Below, in pieces: positions 49,964 through 60,400 of a stretch of DNA of 64,000 bases (the first letter of the stretch is position 1; every line of letters starts with the position of its first letter). A program made the translations under genes and the position numbers. Under the pieces are notes generated by a model, which saw only the letters and a program-made list of their open reading frames with translations, had not been told where the DNA came from and did no database searches. The DNA is taken from assembly GCF_019966535.1 (NCBI RefSeq), contig NZ_JAIMID010000019.1:1-64000 (forward strand). Reading direction: 5' to 3'. The DNA comes from Mesobacterium pallidum (GTDB taxonomy: Bacteria; Pseudomonadota; Alphaproteobacteria; Rhodobacterales; Rhodobacteraceae).

Positions 49964-52056
49964 GTCGTGGTCCCCGGCATGACGGAGCAGGTCTTGGCGA
50001 TCGCCAGCGTGTCGCGGCAGGCCGTCGAGAGCATGACGAAGAGGCGGAAGGCGTCGGGCTCCGAGGCCAGCGTCTCGGCCAGGGCCTTGTCCGTGGCACG
50101 CAGGGCCAGCGCGTAGGGCAAGGCGCCCGGCGGCTGGTAGGCCATCACGTCCAGCACCATGCGCAGGCTTTCGGCGGCGGGTTCGGCCGGCAGCCAGACC
50201 GCGTTGTCGCGCTGTGGCGTGCGAAAGAACATATGCGCGGGCAGCACCACCCGGACCTCTGGCCGGGCATCAAAGATGCGGCGTGCGGCTTCCTCGAACC
50301 AGGGGTCGACCTGCGCCGTGGGCGAGCGCAGCATCAGCAGGTCGCCCTGCTGCACCAGCCCGCCCGAATGCATGGTGACCGTGCGCGCCTCGATCGGGGG
50401 GCGGGGCCGTTCGGCCCGCGCCATCAGCCGGGCCAGGATCGCCGGCCCCTCGGTCGTGAACCCGGCCGGGGCGTGGTCGTGGTCGGCCACCCTGCGGAAC
50501 CGTTCGGCGGTCATCGCATCGGCCGCCCCGATCAGCGTGTCGCCTTCGACCAGGTGCTCAAGGCCGGGGGTGTCCAGGGCCTGGGCCGTGGCCTCGGCAA
50601 AGCCGATCACCGGGGTGGCGGTGCCGGTTTCCTCGACCAGCCGCTGGGCGCTGTCGATCGCCGCGGCCAGTGCCGGGTCGGCCCAGTCGATGCGGCGATG
50701 GGTCAGCAGGGCGGCATGGGTGCCGACATGGCGCGCATAGGTGGTCGGGAAGTCCTGCACCAGGCGGTTCAGGGTCATCGACCCCGCGTCCACCGACATC
50801 CGCGGCGCGCCCTGCAGCAGGAACCGCGCCAGGAACCGCGTCAGCTGGTAATCGCCGCAGAGCCCGGCCTGCGCGAACCGCGCCAGGTTCAGCCCCACCG
50901 CGCCCCAGCGGTCGAGGTCCAGGACCACCTCGTGCGTGGGCGCCTCGTCGAACAGCACCAGCAGGGGGGCCGGATCGCTGTCGCCGGCCGACAGCGCCAG
51001 CGCCTCGTCCACCCAGTCGATCACCTGGTCGCGCGCCATCGGCAGGTGCGCCGGCAGCCACAGCAGGTTGCGCGACCCGTCCCCGAGCCGTGCCGCGACC
51101 TGGCGGTAAAGCCGCCCCAGCCCCGGGTACTGGTCCTTTTCCTGCACCAGCGCGGCGCCGGTATGGCCGTGGCGCGGGAAGGCGGTCAGCAGCTGTTCGA
51201 AGGCGCCCTGCACCTTCAGTTCGTGATCGAAGCCCGCGCCCAGCTCCTCGGCCGGCCAGGCCGAGAGCGGCGGCAGGTCCAGCCCGGCGTTCGGCGGCAG
51301 CATCGACAGCGGCGCCCGGCGGCGGCGCGCCGCGCCGTCCCGCGCCCGCTCGGCCGAGAACAGCTTGCTCGGCCCCTGCATCACGCCCTTCTTGGCACCA
51401 AGGCTCAGGTGATGCGGCTTCATCCGGTAGAAACAGATTGTTTCGGGCAGGGGCATGTGGCGCACGCCCTCGGCGATGGTGTCGGCGCTCCAGCTCCAGT
51501 CCTCGTTGCCGATGCCGCGCGCGGGGTCGATGGGCGGCAGCGGGTAGCGGCTCACCAGCGAGCGGTGAAAGGCGCATTTGTTCGAGAAATACCAGTCGAC
51601 CAGCAGCGAATGCGGATCGAAGGACATGGCATAGCTGTCGGGCGTCTTGGAGACGTCGTAAAGCGCGCCGAACCGGGCAAAGAGCCGCGTATGGTAGACG
51701 GTGTTGAGGTCGAAATGCCCGCGCGCGACCAGCTCGCCCACCGCCTTGTACCAGTTCGACGAATAGAGGTCATCGCCGTCGTGCAGGAAGACGATGTCGG
51801 TCTCGGCCGCCCGGATGCCATGTTCGCGCGACTGGCTGAGGTTGCCGAAATCCACGTGGTCCACCCGGTCGATCACCTCGGCAAACTGGTCCAGCACCCC
51901 CTGCGTGCGGTCGTCGATCCGGTCGGCGACGACGTCGAAGCGCACGTCGAAACCTGCCTTGGCGGCGACCTCGCGCGCCAGCGACAGGCTGCGCAGGGTG
52001 GGCACCAGCAGCGCCCCCTCGCGGTGCACGTTGATGATCGCCGTTGCGTCGCTCAT
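49957..52056 (-). CDS. Glycosyltransferase with large C-terminal domain of unknown type
   Basis: In this 699-residue protein the first 230 residues form a family 2-like GT-A domain: AIINVHREGALLVPTLRSLS, and the metal motif DGDD (93-96) in FLHDGDDLYSSNWYK. A basic, Arg-rich stretch follows, and then about 450 residues I cannot assign, with alternating hydrophobic strands and helices that might be a second transferase (for example PLLVLFDEAPTHEVVLDLDR and PEVRVVLPAHMFF near the end). The downstream glycosyltransferase gene overlaps its stop. It follows the small coiled-coil gene by three bases. Confidence 0.8.
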   Translation of the reverse strand: MSDATAIINVHREGALLVPTLRSLSLAREVAAKAGFDVRFDVVADRIDDRTQGVLDQFAEVIDRVDHVDFGNLSQSREHGIRAAETDIVFLHDGDDLYSSNWYKAVGELVARGHFDLNTVYHTRLFARFGALYDVSKTPDSYAMSFDPHSLLVDWYFSNKCAFHRSLVSRYPLPPIDPARGIGNEDWSWSADTIAEGVRHMPLPETICFYRMKPHHLSLGAKKGVMQGPSKLFSAERARDGAARRRRAPLSMLPPNAGLDLPPLSAWPAEELGAGFDHELKVQGAFEQLLTAFPRHGHTGAALVQEKDQYPGLGRLYRQVAARLGDGSRNLLWLPAHLPMARDQVIDWVDEALALSAGDSDPAPLLVLFDEAPTHEVVLDLDRWGAVGLNLARFAQAGLCGDYQLTRFLARFLLQGAPRMSVDAGSMTLNRLVQDFPTTYARHVGTHAALLTHRRIDWADPALAAAIDSAQRLVEETGTATPVIGFAEATAQALDTPGLEHLVEGDTLIGAADAMTAERFRRVADHDHAPAGFTTEGPAILARLMARAERPRPPIEARTVTMHSGGLVQQGDLLMLRSPTAQVDPWFEEAARRIFDARPEVRVVLPAHMFFRTPQRDNAVWLPAEPAAESLRMVLDVMAYQPPGALPYALALRATDKALAETLASEPDAFRLFVMLSTACRDTLAIAKTCSVMPGTTTW

Positions 52057-52059
52057 GCG

Positions 52060-52665
52060 TCAGCAGATCCGCAGGCGGGTCACCGCGCCGCCCAGCACCG
52101 AGGCGGGCAGCGTCATGCAGAACTGCAGGCTCGTCACCGTCTCGGTCCGTGCCATGCGGTCGTCGAAGGCCAGCGTGGCGCGCAGCATGCGGTTGCCGTT
52201 GTCGCCCAGCAGGTAGGGGCGCAGCGCCTCGGCCTTGAGCATCCGGTCCTCGGCCATGAAGCGGGCCTCGATCCGCGGCGCCTCGTCGAGGTCGGCGGCC
52301 AGCACCGCCTCGATTTCGCAGCTGCGGCGGCCGGCGACCGTCGCCATCGGCAGGTTGACCTGCACGATCAGGTCGGCGGGCGGCTCTTCCCCGGCCATGG
52401 CGAACAGCGCCAGGATGATCTCGTTCTTGCCGTGGCCAGCCCGGACAAGCGCCTTGCCCGACCCGGTAAAGACCCCCAGCTCGGGGCTCAGCGCCACGTA
52501 GCCGCCGGGCAGCTGCACCGGCTTGTCGAGCGGCGGCGCATCAGGGTCCAGCGTGTCCAGCGCATCCAGAACGGTGACGCCGCTGCCCAGGGCCATGCGC
52601 ACCTCGCGCAGGCCCTGTTCCAGCTCTTCCAGCCGCTGCCCGACCTCCGAGATGTCAATGCTCAT
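52060..52665 (-). CDS. Hypothetical protein with N-terminal coiled coil, glycan locus
   Basis: I do not recognise this family. The 201-residue protein begins with a short coiled coil (ISEVGQRLEELEQGLREVRM, residues 5-24), followed by a beta-rich region in which many stretches resemble sandwich strands (VYALSPELGVF-like, IILALFAMAGEE, ADLIVQVNLPMATVAG). Two cysteines lie near the end. The start at 52665 follows AGGAAGGGC. It is the first gene of the minus-strand run to 46403, so it may organise the transferases or form a glycan-binding partner. Confidence 0.65.
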   Translation of the reverse strand: MSIDISEVGQRLEELEQGLREVRMALGSGVTVLDALDTLDPDAPPLDKPVQLPGGYVALSPELGVFTGSGKALVRAGHGKNEIILALFAMAGEEPPADLIVQVNLPMATVAGRRSCEIEAVLAADLDEAPRIEARFMAEDRMLKAEALRPYLLGDNGNRMLRATLAFDDRMARTETVTSLQFCMTLPASVLGGAVTRLRIC

Positions 52666-52962
52666 CCGGTTGTGCCCTTCCTGGCCGGGGCGTCGACCCG
52701 CACCTGGCCATGCTCCGTGAAATATCCTTGTCCGGATCGTTAACATCAATCGCTTTGGGAAGGGAAGGCGGCAAGACGCGGCAATGTCGCGACTGTCGTG
52801 AAGGCGCGTATTTTCCCCGCAGGCGGGCCGGCGCGACGGGCGGGCAAAGGGTTGACTTCCCCCCCCGTTCGCGGCCCATTTGGGCGCAACGCGCCGCCCC
52901 GCCACGCGCACGCCGGACCAGCCGCGCGGCGCCGGGCGATCCGGGCAAGCCAGGGGGCAGTC
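52666..52962. other. Divergent promoter region
   Basis: This 297-base gap lies between two divergent glycan gene runs. ATATCCTTGTCCGGATCG and TTAACATCAATCG near 52721-52752 form an AT-rich core suited to promoters. No RNA or coding feature is seen. Confidence 0.4.
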
Positions 52963-55002
52963 ATGAACGCTTCAGCCGGGTCCGCAGACCTCATCGCCGG
53001 CCAGGTGGAACGGGCCGATGCAGCGGCCGGGATCATCGGCTGGGCGGTGGACCTTGGCCAGCCCGAGCGGGTGCTGACCCTGCGCCTGCTGGCCGGCGGA
53101 CACGAGATCGCGACCACGCCGACCGCCTATGTGCGCGACGACATCGACCGCGACGAAGGGATCGGTGCCACCGACATCGGCTTTCGCTTCGATCCCGTCC
53201 TGCTGGAGGCGCTGGCCGCGCTGCCCGAGTCGCAGCAGGACGCGGCGCTGGCGGTCGAGGTGGCGGGCACCGGGTTTGTCCTGCCATCCGCCAGCCCTTT
53301 GCCCACCGCCGGGGCCCTGTTGGCGCAGCTGCGCGGCGCCGCGGCCCGCGCTGGAAGCGGCCCCGCGGGGGGCGATGACGGCATGTTCGAGGCGCTGCTG
53401 GCCGAGGGCCAGACCCGCGCCGCCGCCGCCGATCCCGGCGGCAAGCGTCGCCAGGTCGGGCATATCGAGATGCTGCGCCGGCTGGACAAGGGGCACCTCT
53501 TCATCGCCGGCTGGCTCTCCGAGGTGCCGCCGCGCCGGCAGGCGGGCGTGCTGGCCCAGGGGCCCGAGGCGCGGCATGGCGCCGCCGTCGCGCTGGCGAC
53601 CTTCCCGCGTGACGACCTGCCCGACGGCGCCAAGGCCTTTGTGGGCCTGCTGCGCACGGACTGGCGCGCGGCCAGGGGGCACACCGCCTTTACCGTCACA
53701 CTCCGGCCGGGGGACGAGCCGTTGTACCTCGCCGCTTCGGACGAGGTCGGCCAGCCCTCGCGCGACGACCTGCGCGCCTGGGTCGACAGCCTCGCCTCGC
53801 GGGCCGAGGACCCGGCCGAGCTGGCGCTGGTGCGCGCCCGCATCGGCCGCCCCTCGGGCTGGACGCCGACCCCGGCCGAGGATGGCGCGCGGCTGCAGAT
53901 CGACAACATGCTGATGGTGCCCGGCTCGGGCGTATTCATGCGTGGCTGGATCCTGAACGGGTCGCGCCGCATCACCGACGTGCAGGTCCGCGCCGGCGAT
54001 GCCATCGCCCGGGCCGACATGCGCTCGTTCTACCGCTACCCGCGCAAGGACCTGACCAGCGCCTTCGCCTGGGCCGGGGACGAGGTGAAGGGCGCAGGCT
54101 TTACCTGCTTTCTGCGCGGACCGCTGGACGCCGACCTGCGCGACGCGCAGTTTCTGCGCATCCGCTACGATGACGGGACCGAGCAGGTGCAGACGCTCGA
54201 CACCCATGGCCTGCGCGTCCTCGCGGCGGCGCAGGGGGCCGAGCGTCTGGCCGATTTCTATCCGCAGCTGCATGTTGAGCCGTTCTTTGCCGAGGACCAG
54301 GCGCAGATGCGCCGGATGCTTGCCCGGTCGCTGCGCGTGAGGCCGCTGGACGGCGCGTTGCCGCAGACGCCCGCCCCGGCGCTGGTCCTGCAACTGGGCA
54401 ACATGCCCCAGGACATCGACATCGTGATGCACGGGCTGGCCGGGCAGGCCGCGGCCTGGCCATCGGGCGCGCGGATCGTCGCGCTGTGCGATCCCGAGAC
54501 CCCGCGCACCCGCTTTCTGGTCTGGCAGCAGGAGCTGCGGGCCCGCGGCCTGGGCCCCGTCCTGCCCGTCATGGGTTGCGCCGGCCACGGGCTGCCGCAG
54601 CTGGCACAGGTTGCGGCGCTGCTGCCGTCCTCGCGGCTGGCCTTTCTCAAGCCGGGCACCGTGCCCCGGCCCGAAGGCTGGGCGCGGATCTGCGCCTGGC
54701 TCGCCGGGACGAATCCCACCGCGCCGCAGGTGCTGACCACCAACGCCCCGCGCCCGGGCGGCCTGGCCGAGCGCGAGATCGGCGCGCTGCTCTGGCATGC
54801 CCAGCCGCTGGCAAAGTGGGCCGGGCAGGGCGCCAATGCCTTCCGCTTTTCCGAGGATTACGCCGCCGCCGTCACCCGCGACCGCGCGGCCGAGATCGCG
54901 CCGGACACGGTCTTTGCGGTGCCGCGCGTGCTGCCGTCGCTCTTCGTGCAGCGGCTCGACCTTGCCGCGGCCCCTCGCACCCCGGAGACCGCCGATGGCT
55001 GA
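52963..55002 (+). CDS. Unidentified large protein of the glycan locus
   Basis: I cannot assign this 679-residue protein to a family. It seems built from repeated beta-rich segments: GIIGWAVDLGQPERVLTLRL (23-42) and FMRGWILNGSRRITDVQVRA (about 320-340) look like two copies of a module with GW followed by strands, as found in glycosyltransferase-linked accessory domains. Residues about 460-600 could be a Rossmann-like transferase half (PALVLQLGNMPQDIDIVMHG). The start at 52963 follows CAGGGGGCAG. It overlaps the glycosyltransferase gene downstream by eight bases, so they are co-translated. A glycan-recognition or acceptor-presenting role is a guess. Confidence 0.65.
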   Translation: MNASAGSADLIAGQVERADAAAGIIGWAVDLGQPERVLTLRLLAGGHEIATTPTAYVRDDIDRDEGIGATDIGFRFDPVLLEALAALPESQQDAALAVEVAGTGFVLPSASPLPTAGALLAQLRGAAARAGSGPAGGDDGMFEALLAEGQTRAAAADPGGKRRQVGHIEMLRRLDKGHLFIAGWLSEVPPRRQAGVLAQGPEARHGAAVALATFPRDDLPDGAKAFVGLLRTDWRAARGHTAFTVTLRPGDEPLYLAASDEVGQPSRDDLRAWVDSLASRAEDPAELALVRARIGRPSGWTPTPAEDGARLQIDNMLMVPGSGVFMRGWILNGSRRITDVQVRAGDAIARADMRSFYRYPRKDLTSAFAWAGDEVKGAGFTCFLRGPLDADLRDAQFLRIRYDDGTEQVQTLDTHGLRVLAAAQGAERLADFYPQLHVEPFFAEDQAQMRRMLARSLRVRPLDGALPQTPAPALVLQLGNMPQDIDIVMHGLAGQAAAWPSGARIVALCDPETPRTRFLVWQQELRARGLGPVLPVMGCAGHGLPQLAQVAALLPSSRLAFLKPGTVPRPEGWARICAWLAGTNPTAPQVLTTNAPRPGGLAEREIGALLWHAQPLAKWAGQGANAFRFSEDYAAAVTRDRAAEIAPDTVFAVPRVLPSLFVQRLDLAAAPRTPETADG

Positions 55003-56323
55003 CCGCTCCCCCCGCATCGCGATCGTCTCGCACACCCATCCGGACCTGTCGAAGGGCGGCGCCGAGGTTTCGGCCTATGCGCTCTTCAAGGGGCTCAAGG
55101 CGCTGGGGCAGGACGTCATCTTTGTCGCCACCTGCGACGAATCCGACCTGCCGCGGGTCAAGACGCGGCCCGGCGAATACCTGATCCAGCGTGACACCGC
55201 CTTCTACGACCATTTCTACCAGCTCGGCACGCCCGAGACGGCGCGGCAGCTGACCGAGATCCTGGCGCGCGAGAAGGTCGAGGTGGTGAACTTCCAGCAC
55301 TACCTTTTCCTTGGCATCAACGCGATCGAGGCGGTCTGCGACATGGGCTTGCGCGTCGTGGTGACGCTACACGAATACCTCGCGATCTGCCATCACCATG
55401 GCCAGATGGTGACGCGGCCGGGCAAGGCGCTGTGTCGCGCCGCCTCGCGCCAGGGCTGCCAGGCCTGCTACCCCGAGCACCTGGGCGAGGAATTCGACAT
55501 CCGCCGCTGGCAGATCGGCCGCGCCTTTGACCGGGTTGCGGCGTTCGTGTCACCCAGCGCCTTCCTGCGTGGGCGCTACGCGGCCTGGGGGCTGGACCCC
55601 GCGCGGGTCTCGGTGATCGAGAACGGCCTTCTGGACATCGACGCCAAGCGGGCCCGCGCGGCGGCCGAAGCCGGGCGCAGCCGCGCCCCGCGCAGCGAAG
55701 CGGCGACCATCGGCTATTTCGGCCAGATCACCCCGTTCAAGGGCGTCGGCCTGATCCTCGACCTGGTCGAGCAGGTCGAGGACGCCCGCGACGCGGCCCG
55801 CGCGGCGGGGGTCGAGGCGCCGCCGCGCCCACCCTTCCGCTTCCGCATCCACGGCAACCTCGTCGGGCTTGACCCGGCCTTCGTCGAGCGCTTCGAGGCG
55901 GCCGAGAAACGCAGCCCGGCGCTGCGCTACATGGGCGCCTATGCCAACGAGGACGTGGTCACGCTGATGGCCGGCTGCGACTACGTGATCGTGCCCAGCC
56001 AGTGGTGGGAAAACTCGCCCGTCGTGATCCAGGAAGCCTATGCCGCCGGCTGCCCGGTGATCGCCAGCGACCTGGGCGGGCTGGCGGAAAAGGTGGTGGA
56101 GGGCGAGACCGGGCTGCTTTTCGCCGTCAGCGACGCGACCTCCCTTCTGGCCACGCTCGAAGCCGCCTGCGCGCCCGGCGCGCTGGACAAGCTGCAGGCG
56201 GGACTGCCCGCGGTTTCGGATGACGTCGCCATGGCGCGGGCCTACCTGAACCTGCTCGCGGGGCCCGAATCCGCCGCGGAACCGGGCGACGCGGCCGTGG
56301 CAGGCACGCCGGCCACCGACTAG
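54995..56323 (+). CDS. Glycosyltransferase family 4
   Basis: This 442-residue GT-B enzyme has an N-terminal glycine-rich acceptor loop, SHTHPDLSKGGAEVSAYALF, that opens the fold. A zinc-like cluster, HHHGQMVTRPGKALCRAASR then QGCQACYPEH, sits near residue 145, as in some family 4 enzymes. The C-terminal domain has TIGYFGQITPFKGVGLILDL and ENSPVVIQEAYAAGCPVIAS, the E-x7-E donor motif. It overlaps the upstream gene by eight bases. Donor unknown. Confidence 0.9.
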   Translation: MADRSPRIAIVSHTHPDLSKGGAEVSAYALFKGLKALGQDVIFVATCDESDLPRVKTRPGEYLIQRDTAFYDHFYQLGTPETARQLTEILAREKVEVVNFQHYLFLGINAIEAVCDMGLRVVVTLHEYLAICHHHGQMVTRPGKALCRAASRQGCQACYPEHLGEEFDIRRWQIGRAFDRVAAFVSPSAFLRGRYAAWGLDPARVSVIENGLLDIDAKRARAAAEAGRSRAPRSEAATIGYFGQITPFKGVGLILDLVEQVEDARDAARAAGVEAPPRPPFRFRIHGNLVGLDPAFVERFEAAEKRSPALRYMGAYANEDVVTLMAGCDYVIVPSQWWENSPVVIQEAYAAGCPVIASDLGGLAEKVVEGETGLLFAVSDATSLLATLEAACAPGALDKLQAGLPAVSDDVAMARAYLNLLAGPESAAEPGDAAVAGTPATD

Positions 56324-56419
56324 GCCACGGCGCCGATTGGCCTCTTGCCTGGATTGATCTAGGAAGGGCGGGACACACCGGAACGGCGCCGGGACAGGGC
56401 GCAAGCGACAGGGCTTGGA

Positions 56420-57424
56420 ATGGAACTGATACTGCATATCGGCATGGGCAAGACCGGATCGACCGCGATCCAGAGCGGCCTGCGCAAACACGCCGACCGC
56501 TTGCAGAAGAACGGGGCGGAGTACCTTGGCATGTGGCTCGAGCCGGGTCCGTTCAAGCTGTCTTGGCCGGCCTATGCCGAGTTCTTCAAGCAGCCGCCCG
56601 AGGTCTGGCGCGAGCGGGCCCGCACCGTGGCTGCCTACATGCAGCGCCGCGAGGTCGAGGGCGGCCCGTCGATCGGCATCTATTCCAACGAAAGCTTCTT
56701 TCACAACGCCGATGAGTTCGAGGCGTTCTTTGACGAGTTCGGCAAGTTCGGAAAAATCCGCGCCATCGCCTATGCCCGCAATCCGCAGCGCTGGTTGCCT
56801 TCAGCCTACAACCAGTGGGGCGTGCGCCACAAGACGGCCAAGGGCAAGATCCCGCCCTATCCCGAGCTGGCGCGCAAGCACGTCAAGCAATACGGCGAGT
56901 TGCTGAAATGGCACCGCCGCTTTGGCGACAAGCTGACCGTGCTGCCCTACGACGGAATCGGCGACGTGACACAGCATTTCCTTGGCCAATGCGGGCTGCG
57001 CATGAAGGTGCCCGAGGAACGGGTCTATTCCAGCGGCGAGACCGCCGACACGCTGCTGCGCGCCTGGTTCAACAACCGCTTTGACGAACCGGTCGAGCCG
57101 CCGCGCTTTCTTGCCGTGTTGGGGCGCAGTTTCCGCAAGGGCGTGCCGCACCTTGACGCGCTGGCCACGCAGACGCAGGACTTTTCGGAAACCGGTGCCA
57201 TCATCGAAGAGAATGCGCATATCTTCGACAATTTCAGCCGCGTCTTCGGTTTCGAGCTGCGCGATCCCGAGGCGGTGGCCCCGCCGCCGCCCGACATGGA
57301 CGCGGTGCGGGACCGGCTCATCGACTACCTGATCGAGCTGAACATCGACCAGTCGCTGCGCCTGCGCGTGCTCGAGCGCAAGTTCGAGGAGCTGGAAGGC
57401 AAGGCCGGGCCGGACACGGACTGA
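56420..57424 (+). CDS. Sulfotransferase-like protein (HIGMGKTGST type)
   Basis: This 334-residue protein begins MELILHIGMGKTGSTAIQSG, the PAPS-binding P-loop-like motif, with KIRAIAYARNPQRWLPSAYN as a likely 3'-phosphate site. A C-terminal coiled-coil-like tail (LRLRVLERKFEELEGK) may mediate oligomerisation. It is the third paralog of the HIGxxKTG type in the locus. It lies 96 bases after the glycosyltransferase gene on the same strand. Confidence 0.82.
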   Translation: MELILHIGMGKTGSTAIQSGLRKHADRLQKNGAEYLGMWLEPGPFKLSWPAYAEFFKQPPEVWRERARTVAAYMQRREVEGGPSIGIYSNESFFHNADEFEAFFDEFGKFGKIRAIAYARNPQRWLPSAYNQWGVRHKTAKGKIPPYPELARKHVKQYGELLKWHRRFGDKLTVLPYDGIGDVTQHFLGQCGLRMKVPEERVYSSGETADTLLRAWFNNRFDEPVEPPRFLAVLGRSFRKGVPHLDALATQTQDFSETGAIIEENAHIFDNFSRVFGFELRDPEAVAPPPPDMDAVRDRLIDYLIELNIDQSLRLRVLERKFEELEGKAGPDTD

Positions 57425-57431
57425 CCCTGCG

Positions 57432-57459
57432 CCCCGCGCCAGCGCCGTCCCGCGCGGGG
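57432..57459. terminator. Hairpin between convergent genes
   Basis: CCCCGCGC (57432-57439) pairs with GCGCGGGG (57452-57459) around a 12-base loop in the 67-base convergent gap between the sulfotransferase-like gene and the giant glycosyltransferase gene. Confidence 0.45.
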
Positions 57460-57491
57460 GCATGGCCCTGACGCCTTGGGGCGCGCCGGGC

Positions 57492-60400
57492 CTATTCGCC
57501 CGGCGCCGGCTCTTCGGCCTCTTCGCTGACGCCCAGGTGGGCGCGGGCATCGGCCAGGTGTTTCGCCTGCGCCGCCTTCACCTCAGCCCCGACGGGGATG
57601 CCATGCGCCGCGGCAAAGCCCTGCATCTCGGTGATCTCGGACAGGTGCTTGTCGGTGTCCAGCGCATGGGTCACGCTGGTCGCGTGCCGCCGGTGCCCGT
57701 TCAGGGCGCGTGCCAGCCAGCTGACCTTGCCGCCCGCCGCGCAGATCTCGGCATAGAGGCGCCAGTCGCCCGCAACGGCGTAGCCGGTCAGCGCATCGCC
57801 CAGCTTGTCCATCGCCGCCAGCAGCGCGTCGCGGCGGAAGACCACGCCCGAGACGTTCAGGATCACGTTCTTGACCGACAGGAACCGCGCCAGGAACTCG
57901 GGCCCCTCCATGTCGAAGCTGCGGGTGAAGCTGCCCGGCGCGATCTCGTCGATATAGGGGATGTAGCTGTCGGACAGCTTCTGGTCGTTCTGATCCATCG
58001 CCCAACTGTCGCAGAACCCGATGGCGGCCCCGCTGTCCTGCATCTGCTGCACCAGCTTTTCCACCAGGTCCGCGCTGGCCACATCGTCGGCCTCGGCGAT
58101 CCAGACGTAATCGCCCCGCGCCATCTGAACGCCCTTGCGCCATTGCGGGAAGGGCGAGCCGGAATTGACCTCGTTCACCTCGAGCCGGATCACGCGATCC
58201 TCCGCCTCGGCCACGCGGGTGATCTCGGCCACCGATCCGTCGGGCGAGGCATCGTCAAGCACGATGATCTCGGTCACCGGGTGGGTCTGCTGGAAGATCG
58301 TGCGCAGCCGGTCGCCCAAGTGCTGTTCATACTTGTAGTTCGGCAGCACGACCGACACGCGGGCCAGCCCCGGCTGGAATCGTTCGAGCATGCCGAAGAC
58401 GTAATCGTCGAACCGGAACTCGCGGTCGATGGCGGCGCGGCGCAGCGCCTCGGCCTCTATCCGCTCGGCCTCGGGCTGGGCCAGGAAGGTGTCGATCGCC
58501 TCGATCCCGTGGCGCGAGGGGCGCGGCGGGACAAGGAAGCCATAGGCGTCGATCAGCGCGTCGCAGCCGCCCGTGCCCTCATAGCCGACGATGGGCAGGC
58601 CCATCGCCATCGCCTCGAGCACGACCGAGGGGAAGGGGTCTTCGCGCGAGGTCAGGAAGAAGAGGTCGGCGGCGGCGTAATAGGGCGCCACCTCGTCGAC
58701 GTGGCCGGTGATGAGGATGCGATCCGTCAGGCCCGCGCGCCTGATCTCGGGCAGGTACCAGTCCAGCGCCTCCTGCGCGGGGTTTCCGACCCAGACATAG
58801 GCGACATCCTCGCGCTCGGCGCAATGCGACAGGGCCGTGGCGACGAAAAGGTCGATGCCCTTGCGCAGGTCGGCATAACCAACGTTCAGGACGATCTTGC
58901 AGTCCTCGGGCAGGCCAAGCTGCGTGCGCAGCCCATGATCGCCCCGCGGACGGTCGAGCAGCGCGTCGAAGTAAAGCCCCTGCGGCCTGACCTCGACCGT
59001 GCCGTGGATCGGCTGGCCGACAAAACCGTCAAAGCCATGCCGCACCACGTCGGCCGGAAAGATCACGTGATCGGCCTGCTGGGCGATGGCGGCGGCGGGC
59101 TGTTCCAGCTTGTAGGAGGCCATCAGCGCCGGCAGCTCGTGGATCAGCGAGGTGACGCGGAAGCCGTGCTTTTTCAGCGCCGGGACAAAGGCGCCCGCGA
59201 CGGTGGTGTTGGCGATGGCATGGGTGTAGCCCATGCGCGCGAGGTCCTGCATGACCGACTCGATCCGGTCGGCGTCGGTGCGCTGCACCACGTAGGTGGG
59301 GCCAAGCGCGCGGAAGCGCGGCAGCATCGGACCCTCGCCGCCGACGATGCAGGCGACCTCGACCCCGAAGTTGCGGGCGAGCACGCCGGCCATGTTCGCG
59401 GCCAGGATCTGCGCGCCGTTGGAATGGGCATCGTGGCTGATGACGACGACCTTCATCCGCTCGCCGCTGTTGCGCGGCACGTGGTTGTGCACCGCTCGGG
59501 CGACCGCGTTGAGATAGGCCGCGCCGTAATGCACGTCGGGTTCAAGGTACGCGCCCTCGGCCCATTCGTTCCAGGCGTTCACGCAGACGAAGTTCTCGTT
59601 CCAGACCGGGTTGGCATGGGAAAAGTCGATGGCCTGGCGCATCCAGTCCTCGAACTTTTCCGGGGTCGAGCCGGCAAAGACCATCGACCGGCCCGGGCGC
59701 CGAGCCTCGTTGTCCCAGGACGGGGACGCCGTGCGGATCAGCGGGTAGGGCGGGCGTTCGACCTTGGCGGCGCGGTCCACCACCGCGTCGTAGGAGACGA
59801 CGGTGCCCGCATACTCGGGGTCGAGCATGTTCAGCGACTTCTGGATGTCCGGCAGGTCCTTGGCCAGCTTGTGCGGCGGGAATTCGATCGCCCCGTCAAG
59901 GCCATAGCGGCGCGGGTCGTAATCGTCGAACCCCTGCGCCATGAAGATCACCGGGTCGTGCCCGAAGGTGTCCTTGAGCAGCTTGCGCCAGCGCGCGATG
60001 GTCTCGCGCGGCTCGGGGATCTGGCCGGGGCGGTAGATGAAGAACAGCGGCCGCCCGCCGACGCGGATGTAGCGCGGATCGTCGAAATGCCGGGCGAGGT
60101 CGGCGCAGAAGGCGGCGTCGTCCTCTTTCCGGTAGGTCTGGCGCAGCAGCACGTCGCGGTCATGGCCGTCCCAGGTGCGCGTCCAGTTCTCGTTCGCCCA
60201 CATCAGGCAGAAGGGCATCTCGATCGAGGGGTCGGCCAGCAGGGCATTCATCGGCCGTTCCAGCACCCGCTCGCCGTCGAACCAGTAGTGGTAGAAGCAG
60301 AACCCGTGGATGCCGGCGGCCTGCGCAATCTCGACCTGGCGGCGCATGGCGTCGGTATCGCGCAGGTCGTAGAAGCCCAGATCACGCGGCTGGCGCGGCT

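Noticed and set aside
50233..52743. Plus-strand open frame of about 830 codons
   Set aside because: It is antisense to the 699-residue transferase and the coiled-coil gene. The opposite strand has convincing motifs and overlaps.
52972..55035. Minus-strand open frame of about 690 codons
   Set aside because: It is antisense to the 679-residue protein. The plus strand has a ribosome-binding site and an overlap with the downstream transferase gene.
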